The notes: generated by a model from the letters alone, not told the origin. A stretch of DNA of 64,000 bases from Streptomyces sp. NBC_01224 (GCF_036002945.1 NZ_CP108529.1:2542001-2606000); one strand, 5' to 3'; numbered from the stretch's first letter, positions 35,912 to 44,261 are shown. A program made the numbers and translations.

Positions 35912-36465
35912 TGCGGACCACCCCGGCGATACCAGCCGCACGAGAAAGTGCACTGCGGGCCCGTGCACCGTACGAGAACTGGCGACCACCAGTGATCGGA
36001 GTGTCCTTACTCGTCCCCGTGGGGGGCGACGGTCTGCTCCTCGCCGACATGACTGGTCACGGTGACCTCGTGCTCCCTGTCGGTCCCGTAGAGGACGGTA
36101 AGACACCGGAGCAGGCAGCTCAGCACGTACTGGCCGGCGTGCCGAGCGGTCTCCCCATCCTGCGGCGGGTCGCCGTGGACGAAGTCCAGATGCGACGCCG
36201 GAAGATCATCACGCACATCCTGGTGACTGGCCCGATCACCCGCGAGGACACCGCCTTCCTCAGCTACCGCGACCCGCGGGCCGTCCTACGCGCCCTGCCC
36301 ACCGTCCGGGCCATCGCTGAACTCCCGGAAGATGCGCGGGCACGAGCGCTCATCGGTCTCCAGGCACTCGCGATCGGCGCAGTCGCTCATCTCCAATCCG
36401 GAACGGTGCAGCAACTTGAGTCGGTCGCCTCCAGCGGGTGCTACAGCGCCGGCCCGGAGCTGTAG
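35911..36465 (+). CDS. Degenerate Nudix-fold protein
   Basis: A 184-residue protein that starts like a Nudix hydrolase (VIGVSLLVPVGGDGLLLADM, a plausible Nudix beta-strand pair). The Nudix box region at residues 56-80 reads PVGPVEDGKTPEQAAQHVLA and then GVPSG. The G-x5-E start is recognisable, but the catalytic REUxEE glutamates are replaced by QHVLAG, so pyrophosphohydrolase activity is unlikely. The rest includes MRRRKIITHILVTGP and a helical C-terminus. Last of the five coupled genes. It may bind a nucleotide rather than hydrolyse it. Confidence 0.75.
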   Translation: MRTTPAIPAARESALRARAPYENWRPPVIGVSLLVPVGGDGLLLADMTGHGDLVLPVGPVEDGKTPEQAAQHVLAGVPSGLPILRRVAVDEVQMRRRKIITHILVTGPITREDTAFLSYRDPRAVLRALPTVRAIAELPEDARARALIGLQALAIGAVAHLQSGTVQQLESVASSGCYSAGPEL

Positions 36466-36500
36466 CGTCAAACCAAGGCACAACTGGAGCTGGGCCACCA

Positions 36501-37154
36501 ATGAGAACTATCGAATCTCCCGCTGGCAGCACCCGGACCACGGTCAAGGTTCTTGCCGGAGACCCTGTCTCTGAAGCGGGAGTTCGCACACACCTGCGGA
36601 CACGCCCCGAGATCGCCCTCGCAGTAGGCGGAGATCCATCCGATGACCCGCAGGTGACAGTCATAGTGGCCGACACCGTCAGCGAGGATGTACTGGTGCT
36701 GCTGCGCAAGACCCGGCGTACCAGCACCACCCGCGTCCTCCTCATCCTGGCTGAACTCACGGAGCAGGCGGTGTTCAGGGCAGTGGGGTGCGGGGTGGCG
36801 GGGCTCGTGCCCCGCAGCGAGGCCACGCCGGAACATCTGGTCCACGTCATAGAGACCGTGGCGGCGGGCGACGGCTACATGCCCCCCAACCTGCTGGGGG
36901 CGCTCATGTCGGAAGTTGGCACGCTGCAGGAGAACGTGCTCCTCCCGCAGGGACGGCACTTCAGCGGTCTGTCCGCCCGTGAGATCGACGTGCTCCGCCT
37001 CGTCGCCGAAGGACACGACACCGAAGTCATCGCGACGAAGCTCGCCTATTCCGAGCGCACGATCAAGAACGCGCTGCAAGGGGTGATGACCCGCTACCAG
37101 CTTCGCAACCGGAGCCACGCCGTTGCGTTCGCGATGCGCCAGGGCTTGATCTGA
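36501..37154 (+). CDS. LuxR/NarL-type regulator with atypical receiver domain
   Basis: A 217-residue protein, start ATG at 36501. Residues 1-135 look like a receiver (VKVLAGDPVSEAGVRTHLRT, VTVIVADTVSEDVLVLLRKT, TRVLLILAELTEQAVFRAVG, VHVIETVAAGDGYMPP). The acidic pair at the N-terminus is reduced to GDP and the phosphoacceptor position is not a clean DxxMP, so phosphorylation is doubtful. Residues 150-217 are the HTH: LSAREIDVLRLVAEGHDTEV, IATKLAYSERTIKNALQGVM. It follows the radical SAM operon by 35 bp and may control it. Codons 100-217 and the 3' flank are duplicated at 46847. Confidence 0.9.
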   Translation: MRTIESPAGSTRTTVKVLAGDPVSEAGVRTHLRTRPEIALAVGGDPSDDPQVTVIVADTVSEDVLVLLRKTRRTSTTRVLLILAELTEQAVFRAVGCGVAGLVPRSEATPEHLVHVIETVAAGDGYMPPNLLGALMSEVGTLQENVLLPQGRHFSGLSAREIDVLRLVAEGHDTEVIATKLAYSERTIKNALQGVMTRYQLRNRSHAVAFAMRQGLI

Positions 37155-37284
37155 CCGACGGGTACGGCCGCGGTGGGCGGGGGCACAGCGCTGGGGTGCA
37201 ACAGAACGGCATCTCCTCACCGCGTGGGCCGACCTCGTACGGGGCGACGTCGACAGGAACGGCCGGAGCCCCCGCACAGTGGGC
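36798..37284 (+). repeat. 487-bp direct repeat, left copy
   Basis: From inside the LuxR gene (codon 100) to the GTGGGC inside dispersed repeat copy D. Reading both copies base by base I find no difference from 46847-47333, at a constant offset of 10,049 bp. Homology ends abruptly at both sides. Confidence 0.95.
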
Positions 37285-37453
37285 CCCCCACAGCGCCCTG
37301 ACCTGCGGTTTTCCCCTGACCTGCACGAATGCTCAGCGCTTCGGCCCGTCCTGGCCCGTCCTGGCCCGTCTCCAGCCGTTTCGGCCCGCCGCCGTTTTCC
37401 CGCGGGAAAACCATGGGAATGCGGCGAACGCGAAGTGCCCAGACCTGCGCTAT
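37254..37453 (+). repeat. Dispersed repeat, copy D
   Basis: Contains CAGGAACGGCCGGAGCCCCC, two CTGACCTGC motifs, GAATGCTCAGCGCTTCGGCCC, three GGCCCGTCC-type units, perfect palindrome GTTTTCCCGCGGGAAAAC (37394-37411) and a closing AGACCTGCG. Its first 31 bp lie within the 487-bp direct repeat. The rest of 37155-37698 has no gene. Confidence 0.9.
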
Positions 37454-37665
37454 CCACACCCGGGCTCCACGAGCCTGCGCCAGGACCCAAGCTGGCCAAA
37501 AAGATCCACGTGGATGGCTGCCCACGGTCGCGCTCCGTGGTCGGCACTACGCCGACCGCAATGCGGGATCCGGGGACTGTGCGGGTCAGCCCCCAGACAA
37601 GCACGAAGCCCCACCCCATATCAGGGGCGGGGCCGATCGTGTACCCCCGGAGCCGACCGCGAGTA

Positions 37666-37690
37666 CTGTTCTGTTGTCGAGTCAGAACAG
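37666..37690. promoter_or_regulatory. Inverted repeat in front of the XRE gene (operator candidate)
   Basis: CTGTTCTG (37666-37673) and CAGAACAG (37683-37690) are perfect inverted arms with a 9-bp spacer, ending 8 bp before the ATG and overlapping the ribosome site CAGGAG. This is a typical place for autorepression by an XRE regulator. Confidence 0.6.
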
Positions 37691-37698
37691 GAGCCAGT

Positions 37699-38889
37699 AT
37701 GCATGCTCTGCCGCACGACCACACCGGAACGCGCATCGCGCGCCTCCGTCGAGAGCGCCACCTGACACAAACGGCACTTGCTCAACTGGCAGGCGTGTCA
37801 GCCAGTCTCGTGACGAAGACCGAGCGGGGCGTACTCCCCCTCACTCCGCACGTTTCCGCGTGCTTCGCGCGGGCCCTGGGTGTGTCGGTAGCAACCATCG
37901 TTGGCCAGCCATACGTGGACGAACTTCGAGCCGATGAACTAGACGTACTGATAAGGCCCATTCGCGAGGCTCTGGACGTCTACGACCTCGGCGTAGACCC
38001 CGAGATCAACGCACGAAGCATTGCTGATCTGAACACAGAAGCCGAGCGCTTGTGTGCCGCCGTTCGCGGCGGCGAAATCAAGATGGCCGCAAGTGAAGTC
38101 GCCGGCCTCATCCAGGAAGCGACGACCGCAGCGCATGCAGCGGGGGCGCACGAAGGGTGGCTCACCCTCGCGAGTCTCTACCGAACCGCCTACGACGTTG
38201 CCGCAAAGCTGGGGTTCCCTGACCTGGCCGCTCTCTCCCTCGCACGTCTGGACTGGGCCGCACAAATGGGCTCGGATGCGGTACTCGGTGGCATGTTCCA
38301 CTACCTACGTGCCCTCACCTACCTGCGGGAGGGGCAGTACCGCACAGGCGACCGCCTCATCTCCATGGGGCTCTCGACTCTGCAACAATCCGATGCAAGC
38401 CGTGAACGCCAGATCCTCACGGGGCAGCTCCACCTCGGGGCCGCGGTGATGGCCGGCCGCGCCCACGATGAGGACCGCGCCCAGGGACACCTGTTGAGCT
38501 CCGAACACATCGCTGGCGAGACTGGCGAGGCCGTGAAGGTTCACTGGCTCGCGTACGGGCCGACGAACGTCAAGGTGCATCGGGTCGCGGTTCTCGCCGA
38601 GCTGGACAAGTACGGCGAAGCCGTCGAGGCGTCAGCCGACATCGCCATTCCGCGCGACTGGCCTAAGTCGCGCACAAGCCACCACCTCGCCGAGGTGGCC
38701 CGCGCCCAGATGTGGACGGGCAAGTTGGACGGGGCGTTCAGCAACCTGCTGATGGCACGGAAGATCGCACCACAGCAGGCGAAGTATCACCCGACCGTCA
38801 GGGAAACGTACGAGGGCCTGGAAGCCGCCCACCGCCAGCTTCCTGACAGCTTCCTCTCCTACGGCTCCTGGCTCAGCTCCTCACGCTAA
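37699..38889 (+). CDS. XRE-family regulator with TPR-like C-terminal domain
   Basis: A 396-residue protein, start ATG at 37699 after CAGGAGCC. Residues 10-65 are a helix-turn-helix of Cro/C1 type (GTRIARLRRERHLTQTALAQ, LAGVSASLVTKTERG). The remaining 320 residues are helical TPR-like repeats (AHEGWLTLASLYRTAYDVAA, LSLARLDWAAQMGSDAVLGG, HHLAEVARAQMWTGKLDGAF). This is the common Streptomyces layout for regulators sensing small molecules or peptides. The palindrome just upstream suggests autoregulation. It is the only intact regulator of this type in the window. Confidence 0.92.
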   Translation: MHALPHDHTGTRIARLRRERHLTQTALAQLAGVSASLVTKTERGVLPLTPHVSACFARALGVSVATIVGQPYVDELRADELDVLIRPIREALDVYDLGVDPEINARSIADLNTEAERLCAAVRGGEIKMAASEVAGLIQEATTAAHAAGAHEGWLTLASLYRTAYDVAAKLGFPDLAALSLARLDWAAQMGSDAVLGGMFHYLRALTYLREGQYRTGDRLISMGLSTLQQSDASRERQILTGQLHLGAAVMAGRAHDEDRAQGHLLSSEHIAGETGEAVKVHWLAYGPTNVKVHRVAVLAELDKYGEAVEASADIAIPRDWPKSRTSHHLAEVARAQMWTGKLDGAFSNLLMARKIAPQQAKYHPTVRETYEGLEAAHRQLPDSFLSYGSWLSSSR

Positions 38890-38899
38890 GTTGCTCTAA

Positions 38900-39866
38900 G
38901 AGCTCGCGCAGATAGGCGGCGTGGGCAGCCCCGGCAACAAGGTGGGAACAGATCCCGGTGATCATGGAGCTGCGACGCTCTGTGACCACTGGGGAGATCT
39001 GTGCCCGTCCTTCCATCATGGCTGACCGACCCGCTCTGGGATCAATTCGCGGCACTGCTGCCCAAGCGCCCTGCGGTCGATCCGGCCCACCCGCTGGGTT
39101 GCCACCGCCGCCGTATCAGCGACCGGATCGTGTTCGACAAGCTGCTCCAGATCCTGCGGTTCGGCTGCTCCTACCAGGCGGTCTCCGACACGACCTGCTC
39201 GGCGACCACGATCCGCAACCGCCGCAACGAGTGGATCCGGCTCGGCGTCTTCGCCCGACTCAAACAGATCGCGCTTGAGTCCTACGACCGGATCGTCGGG
39301 CTCGTGCTCGACCAGATCGCCGTCGACGGCTCCATCACCAAGGCCCCCGGCGGCAGTGAAGCGGCCGGGCGCTCGCCGGTCGACCGCGGCAAACAGGGCC
39401 TGAAACGCTCCGGCATGACGGATGGCTATGGGATCCCGCTCGGCAGGGTCCTCGCCGGAGCGAACCGCCACGACTCTCCGCTGCTGGCTCCGACCCTGGA
39501 CCTGCTGGTGGACCTGGGACCGCTGCCCGAGGCCATCACTGTGCACCTGGACGCCGGCTACGACTCGGACAAGACCCGCGCCGAACTCGCCGCGCGCAGT
39601 CTGCACGGCCGCATCGCGCACAAGGGCGAGAAGGTACCGATCCAGGCGAGCCAGCGGTGGCACGTCGAGCGCACCCACGCCTGGCAGAACGCCTTCTACC
39701 GGCTCGCCCGATGCTACGAACGCCGTGTCGCGGTCATCGACGCGTTCTTCGACCTCGCCGATACGATCATCACCGTCCGTAGCCTGCTCCGCAGGGCATG
39801 GACGACCCACCGCTGGGACAACCGTCCGAACCGCCGCCCATGAGCGAGTGCCGATCTACGCAGCGT
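38900..39866 (+). mobile_element. Complete IS5-family insertion sequence
   Basis: About 967 bp flanked by CTAA on both sides (38896-38899 and 39867-39870), the CTAR-type target duplication of IS5 elements. Ends are GAGCTCGCGCAGAT on the left and the imperfect inverse ATCTACGCAGCGTC-like on the right (about 9 of 14 matching). One transposase gene fills it. A second, inverted and internally deleted copy lies at 42690-43088. Confidence 0.85.
39001..39843 (+). CDS. IS5-family transposase
   Basis: A 280-residue DDE transposase starting at GTG 39001. The N-terminal DUF4096-like domain reads WLTDPLWDQFAALLPKRP, HRRRISDRIVFDKLLQILRF, GCSYQAVSDTTCSATTIRNR; the catalytic parts are AVDGSITKAPGG (first D), LDAGYDSDKTRAEL (second D) and RWHVERTHAWQNAFYRLARC (E). 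All three acidic residues are present, so the enzyme may be active. The ORF occupies most of the IS, preceded by about 100 bp that is also conserved in the deleted copy. Confidence 0.93.
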   Translation: MPVLPSWLTDPLWDQFAALLPKRPAVDPAHPLGCHRRRISDRIVFDKLLQILRFGCSYQAVSDTTCSATTIRNRRNEWIRLGVFARLKQIALESYDRIVGLVLDQIAVDGSITKAPGGSEAAGRSPVDRGKQGLKRSGMTDGYGIPLGRVLAGANRHDSPLLAPTLDLLVDLGPLPEAITVHLDAGYDSDKTRAELAARSLHGRIAHKGEKVPIQASQRWHVERTHAWQNAFYRLARCYERRVAVIDAFFDLADTIITVRSLLRRAWTTHRWDNRPNRRP

Positions 39867-40000
39867 CTAAGTGCAGCAGTTTGGGCATCTTGATGCCGAC
39901 ATGATCGGTACGTATGCCTGCCGACGTATAGGTACGGCCGCCACCGCCCCGGTGGACGTGTGCAGCACGTCGTCACGGCAGTAGAGCATATTTCCCCTAT

Positions 40001-42583
40001 ATGGGCGACGATCGGTATATGGGTGACGATCGGTGTGGCTGGTGCGAAGCTCCACTGCCGGAGTCGGCAGGCCCGGGTCGGCGGTATTGCGGTCAGGCGC
40101 ATCGGCAGGCGGCCTGGCGAGCCAGGCGTCGCTGGCAGGCGGCGGCGGATGCGCGGCAGGCGCTGGCGTTCGCGGAAGCGGATCTCCTGACACAGGTGCA
40201 GGCCGCAACCCAGCAGGCGAGCGACTCGCGCCCGGGGCGAGGAGCGGAGAGCTGCCATGTTGCCGCCGTGGCGGAGGTACCCGGGCTGGCCGGGCAGTTG
40301 ATGCGCTCCGCGGTGCTGGCGGACCGACGAACCGGGGCCAGCTGGGCGCAGATCGGTGCTGGCCTGGGCATCAGCGCGGAGGCGGCCAGATGCCGCTTCA
40401 GGCGCCTGCAGGAATCCCTGCCTGGTGCCGCTCGGGAGGGCGAGAGCACGAGGGACCTTGCCGGCTTCGGCACCGGCACAGGCTCCGGCACGCATATGCT
40501 CTGCGCCGCTTTGGACCAGTTCATGCGGGAGACAGGCGCCTCCGGGGGCCTGGTATACCTGCTGCCGCCGGGCGAGCGGGTGCTGCGGCTGGCGGTGCTG
40601 AGGGGGGTTCCCCGGCAGATCGCCGCGCACTGGACGCAGGTGCCGCTGGCGGCCCGCACCCCGGCGACCGACGCCGTGCGCGAGCGGCGTCTGGTGTGGA
40701 TAGGCGGCCAGGAAGAGATGGCGCGGCACTACCCGCAGATGGCGCTCGCGCTGCCCTACCCCTTCTCGGCGGCCGCTGCCCCGATCACCACCGGCACCAC
40801 CGCTTGGGGCGCCCTGGTTGCGCGGTGGCCCAGCTCGCATCCATCGCCGCTGACCCGACACGAACGCAACGCGGTCCGTACCTCCTGCCGCCGCCTGGGC
40901 CTTCTCCTGCGGCAGGCAGCCGACAGCGGCCACCCGCTGCTGCCCGGGTCCGAGCCGCAGGTCCTGGCCCCCCTGCGTGCCCGCGCTCGCGGGCCAACCC
41001 AGGAGGCGGCAGCGGCGGACTTCGCCGAGCGCCTGCCCGGAGGATGCTGCACCTTGGACCTTGACGGCCGGATCACCTTCATCACCACCACCGCCGCCGA
41101 CCTCCTCGGCGCCAGCGCCGTCGACCTGCTGGGCGTCCTGCCCCGGCAGGTCCTGCCGTGGCTGGACGACCCAGTCGTCGAAGACCGCTACCGGGCCGCG
41201 GTGCTCAGCCAGGAGGCCACCTCCTTCACCGCCCTGCGCCCACCGGACCGGTGGCTGTCCTTCCACCTGTACCCGGACGTCTGCGGCATCAGCGTCCGCA
41301 TCGCCCCGGCCTCCCCGTCCCCTGCCTCGGAGACGTCAGAGGTTCTGCACCCCGCACCGTCGGCCGCACCGGGTCGGTCGACCGCCCACCACCTCCTGAT
41401 GCACCTCGCCGCCACGCTGACCGAGGCCGTCGGGGTCATGGACGTGATCGCCCGGATCGATGACCTGGTCCCGACCGCCTTCGAGGCCCAAGCCCTCGCC
41501 CTGATGATCGCCGAGGAGGGCCGGCTGCGGATCATCGGTTACCGCGGCTACCCCGCCGAACTCATGGACCGCTTCGACGGCACCCCCCTGGCCTCCAACA
41601 CCCCTGCCGTGCGTGTCCTGACCAGCGGCGTCCCCAGCTTCTACGCCACCTTCGCGGACCTCAAGCGCGCTCATCCCCCCGCCGTCCTGCAGGACGGCAA
41701 GGCCGCCTGGGCCTTCCTGCCCCTGATCACCTCCGGCCGCCCCGTCGGCTCGCTGGTCCTCGCGTACGACCGGCCGCATCCCTTCACGCCCGAGGAACGA
41801 GCTGTCCTCACCTCGACCGCCGGGCTGATCGCCCAGGCCCTGGACCGCGCCCGCCTCTACGACGCCAAACAGGCTCTCGCCCACAGCTTGCAAGCCAGCC
41901 TGCTGCCCCAAGCACTACCCCACGTCCCCGGCCTGGACGTGGCCACCCGCTACCTCCCCACCGCTCACGGCATCGACGTCGGCGGCGACTTCTACGACCT
42001 CATTCATCTCGACACCGACCTAGCCGCCGCAACAATCGGCGACGTCCAAGGCCACAACGTGAACGCCGCCGTCCTCATGGGGCAGGTCCGCACCGCCGTC
42101 CACGCCACCGCCGGCGCATCGCCCGGCCAAGTCCTCGCCCGCACCAACCGCCTGCTCACCGACCTTGACCCCGGCCTGTTCACCAGTTGCCTCTACGTCC
42201 AGCTCGACCTGGCACGCCACCGCGCCTGCCTGGCCACCGCCGGCCACCCGCCCCCACTCCTGCGCCACCCCGACCTACACACTGAGATCCTTCCGCTGAC
42301 GCCCGGGCTCCTGCTCGGCATCGACCCCGCGGCCGACTACCCGGAAACCGACATCCCCCTACCGCCCGGGGCCGTGCTTGCCCTGTACACCGATGGACTC
42401 GTCGAAACCCCCGGCATCGACATCGAGGACGCCACCGCCGACCTCGCCGCCCAGCTCGCACAGGCCCAGGGCCAGACCCTGGACGCCCTCGCCGACACCC
42501 TCATCCACCACGCCCAACGGTCCGCCCCCCGCAACGACGACATCGCCCTGCTCCTCATCCGGCCTCAACAACACGACCGCTGA
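40001..42583 (+). CDS. Multidomain GAF/PAS SpoIIE phosphatase with zinc-finger-like and HTH N-terminus
   Basis: An 860-residue protein. Residues 12-40 hold a treble-clef-like motif (Cys12, Cys15, Cys30, His34: CGWCEAPL ... RRYCGQAHRQAAWRAR). Residues 105-135 look like a helix-turn-helix (TGASWAQIGAGLGISAEAAR). Then come a GAF domain (MLCAALDQFMRETGASGGLV), a PAS-like domain (CTLDLDGRITFITTTAADLL), a second GAF (GVMDVIARIDDLVPTAFEAQ) and the SpoIIE phosphatase (IDVGGDFYDLIHLDTDLAAA, TAGHPPPLLRHP, VLALYTDGLVETPGIDIEDA, NDDIALLLIRP). An 18-bp tandem duplication spans its first 12 codons, so the true start may be internal. Zinc-finger/HTH plus phosphatase fusion is unusual. Confidence 0.88.
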   Translation: MGDDRYMGDDRCGWCEAPLPESAGPGRRYCGQAHRQAAWRARRRWQAAADARQALAFAEADLLTQVQAATQQASDSRPGRGAESCHVAAVAEVPGLAGQLMRSAVLADRRTGASWAQIGAGLGISAEAARCRFRRLQESLPGAAREGESTRDLAGFGTGTGSGTHMLCAALDQFMRETGASGGLVYLLPPGERVLRLAVLRGVPRQIAAHWTQVPLAARTPATDAVRERRLVWIGGQEEMARHYPQMALALPYPFSAAAAPITTGTTAWGALVARWPSSHPSPLTRHERNAVRTSCRRLGLLLRQAADSGHPLLPGSEPQVLAPLRARARGPTQEAAAADFAERLPGGCCTLDLDGRITFITTTAADLLGASAVDLLGVLPRQVLPWLDDPVVEDRYRAAVLSQEATSFTALRPPDRWLSFHLYPDVCGISVRIAPASPSPASETSEVLHPAPSAAPGRSTAHHLLMHLAATLTEAVGVMDVIARIDDLVPTAFEAQALALMIAEEGRLRIIGYRGYPAELMDRFDGTPLASNTPAVRVLTSGVPSFYATFADLKRAHPPAVLQDGKAAWAFLPLITSGRPVGSLVLAYDRPHPFTPEERAVLTSTAGLIAQALDRARLYDAKQALAHSLQASLLPQALPHVPGLDVATRYLPTAHGIDVGGDFYDLIHLDTDLAAATIGDVQGHNVNAAVLMGQVRTAVHATAGASPGQVLARTNRLLTDLDPGLFTSCLYVQLDLARHRACLATAGHPPPLLRHPDLHTEILPLTPGLLLGIDPAADYPETDIPLPPGAVLALYTDGLVETPGIDIEDATADLAAQLAQAQGQTLDALADTLIHHAQRSAPRNDDIALLLIRPQQHDR

Positions 42584-42689
42584 CACCAAAGGCCCGCCCG
42601 GCTCGGCGGGGCTCCAGTCTCCGCCCCGCCGACGCCGCCGGGCTCGGTGAAGCATGCCTCCCTTTCCGAGCCCACCGCCGATCGGAGCC

Positions 42690-43088
42690 GGTGGAAAGCG
42701 TTCTGCCAGACGTGCGCGATCTGTTTGAGCCGGGCGAAGACGCCGAGCCGGATCCACTCGTTGCGGCGGTTGCGGATCGTGGTCGCCGAGCAGGTCGTGT
42801 CGGAGACCGCCTGGTAGGAGCAGCCGAACCGCAGGATCTGGAGCAGCTTGTCGAACACGATCCGGTCGCTGATACGGCGGCGGTGGCAACCCAGCGGGTG
42901 GGCCGGATCGACCGCAGGGCGCCCGGGCAGCAGTGCCACGAATTGATCCCAGAGCGGGTCGGTCAGCCATGATGGAAGGACGGGCACAGATCTCCCCAGT
43001 GGTCACAGAGCGTCGCAACTCCATGATCACCGGGACCTGTTCCCACCTTGTTGCCGGGGCTGCCCACGCCGCCTATCTGCGCGAGCTC
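42690..43088 (-). mobile_element. Internally deleted IS5-family copy, inverted relative to the intact IS
   Basis: The left end of the IS at 38900 is repeated inverted here, with GAGCTCGCGCAGAT at 43075-43088. The transposase frame runs from 42987 (VLPSWLTDPLWDQFVALLPG) to VFARLKQIA and then jumps directly to HVWQNAFHRL, skipping about 137 codons including the first two catalytic Asp residues. The right IS end is lost. It is a dead, MITE-like derivative. Confidence 0.88.
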
Positions 43089-43101
43089 TAAGTAAAGCCT
43101 T

Positions 43102-43138
43102 GGCCCCAACTGACAGTAATTCACTGTCAGTTGGGGCC
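43102..43138. terminator. Strong hairpin before the RsbW-like gene
   Basis: A perfect 16-bp inverted repeat (43102-43117 and 43123-43138, loop AATTC). It lies between the IS remnant and the next operon and probably insulates it; an operator role is also possible. Confidence 0.75.
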
Positions 43139-43188
43139 TTGTCGTGCCGCCACCATGTCGTCACTGCCACTTCGACATGGAGCCGACC

Positions 43189-43692
43189 ATGACGACTACA
43201 CAGCAATCCGCGGCCCAGCACCGCTCCAGTCGAGGCGCTGCTGTACCCGCCCGAGCACCATTACTCGCCGCTTCACTGGTCACTCAGGAGTGGTCGAGGA
43301 CGTTTGATCTCTTACTGCCGGCTTCCCAGTTAGCTCGCCTGCACACGCGGACACGGCTGACCATGCTCAAGTGGGCCGGGAACGTCGAAGGCGCAACGGC
43401 TGTCGTAGGAATCCTCGTCCGCAACGCCGTGGACCATGCCGACCCGGGCCCGACGGCAGAGAACCGGCAGGTGCGGCTCAGGCTCGCCGTCACCGAGGCC
43501 CACGAGCTGACGATCGACGTCCGTGATCCGATCCCGCAGTTCCGGGACTTCGAGCAAGCCGCGGCCGGTCAGGAGGGGCGCGGTCTCTGGACACTCCGTC
43601 GGCTCGGCGGTGAACTGTCGTGGTTCCTGTGCCACGAACGCGTCGGCAAGACGGTGCGCGCACGTATGACACCAGGGCCGGTAGCGGCATGA
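43189..43692 (+). CDS. RsbW-like ATP-binding protein (HATPase_c)
   Basis: A 167-residue protein of the anti-sigma-factor serine kinase type. The start is the ATG at 43189 behind GGAGCCGACC; an in-frame ATG at 43177 is possible. The GHKL ATP site is seen as VVGILVRNAVDHADPG (N box), TIDVRDPIPQF (G1 Asp) and EGRGLWTLRRLG (G2). In Streptomyces such proteins are partners of SpoIIE phosphatases in switching networks. Three such phosphatases lie in this region, but I see no STAS anti-anti-sigma gene. ATGA overlap with the next gene. Confidence 0.88.
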   Translation: MTTTQQSAAQHRSSRGAAVPARAPLLAASLVTQEWSRTFDLLLPASQLARLHTRTRLTMLKWAGNVEGATAVVGILVRNAVDHADPGPTAENRQVRLRLAVTEAHELTIDVRDPIPQFRDFEQAAAGQEGRGLWTLRRLGGELSWFLCHERVGKTVRARMTPGPVAA

Positions 43693-44138
43693 CGATCTCT
43701 CTCACCGCTCCGGTTCTGGACAAGCGCGTCGTTCGTCCTATGGCCAACGTCCCGAAGTGGACACCTCCGCTCGACCCGGACGCCTTGAGGCATGTCCTGA
43801 AGCGGGTTGCTGCGTGGACTCCGCTCGACGTCGAGGCGATCTTCGACGACCTGGACACGACGATCGGAAACCAGCCGCCGCCCGAGGCCGCGATCCCGGC
43901 GCTTGTCGAACGCTTGCGTAGCTATCTGAAACGGCTCAGCACAATCGCGGTAGCCGACACCAAGTTCCCGCCCACCGATGAAATGGCGCAGCTCATCGAG
44001 CGAGGACGCTCCATGCAGGATGCGCGTCTGCCAGACGACCATCAGGAGGCCGTCGGGATGGCTCGGTGCATGGCTTTCGTGACTTCCGACCTCGTCGAGA
44101 AACTGATCGAGGGGCGGTACATCAAGGACGTCGCATGA
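43689..44138 (+). CDS. DUF6415-type protein
   Basis: A 149-residue helical protein coupled by ATGA to the RsbW-like gene. Features resembling DUF6415 proteins: DALRHVLKRVAAWTPLDVEA, AIPALVERLRSYLKRLSTIA, MAQLIERGRSMQDARLPDDH and AVGMARCMAFVTSDLVEKLI. This family is common in Streptomyces beside XRE regulators and ATPases; its function is unknown. A terminator-like hairpin follows. Confidence 0.75.
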   Translation: MTISLTAPVLDKRVVRPMANVPKWTPPLDPDALRHVLKRVAAWTPLDVEAIFDDLDTTIGNQPPPEAAIPALVERLRSYLKRLSTIAVADTKFPPTDEMAQLIERGRSMQDARLPDDHQEAVGMARCMAFVTSDLVEKLIEGRYIKDVA

Positions 44139-44150
44139 CGCCTCAGAGCT

Positions 44151-44193
44151 GGTCGTCTCCACGCCGCTGTGTTGTCGCTCCGTGGAGACGACC
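44151..44193. terminator. Terminator after the RsbW-like/DUF6415 pair
   Basis: A perfect 13-bp inverted repeat (44151-44163 and 44181-44193, 17-nt loop) starting 12 bp after the DUF6415 stop. Confidence 0.8.
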
Positions 44194-44261
44194 TTCCATC
44201 GGGGTCCTCCGATTCCGCCTCGATCGCCCCGCCCCTGCACCGGCGGGCGCTGGTCGGCGGA

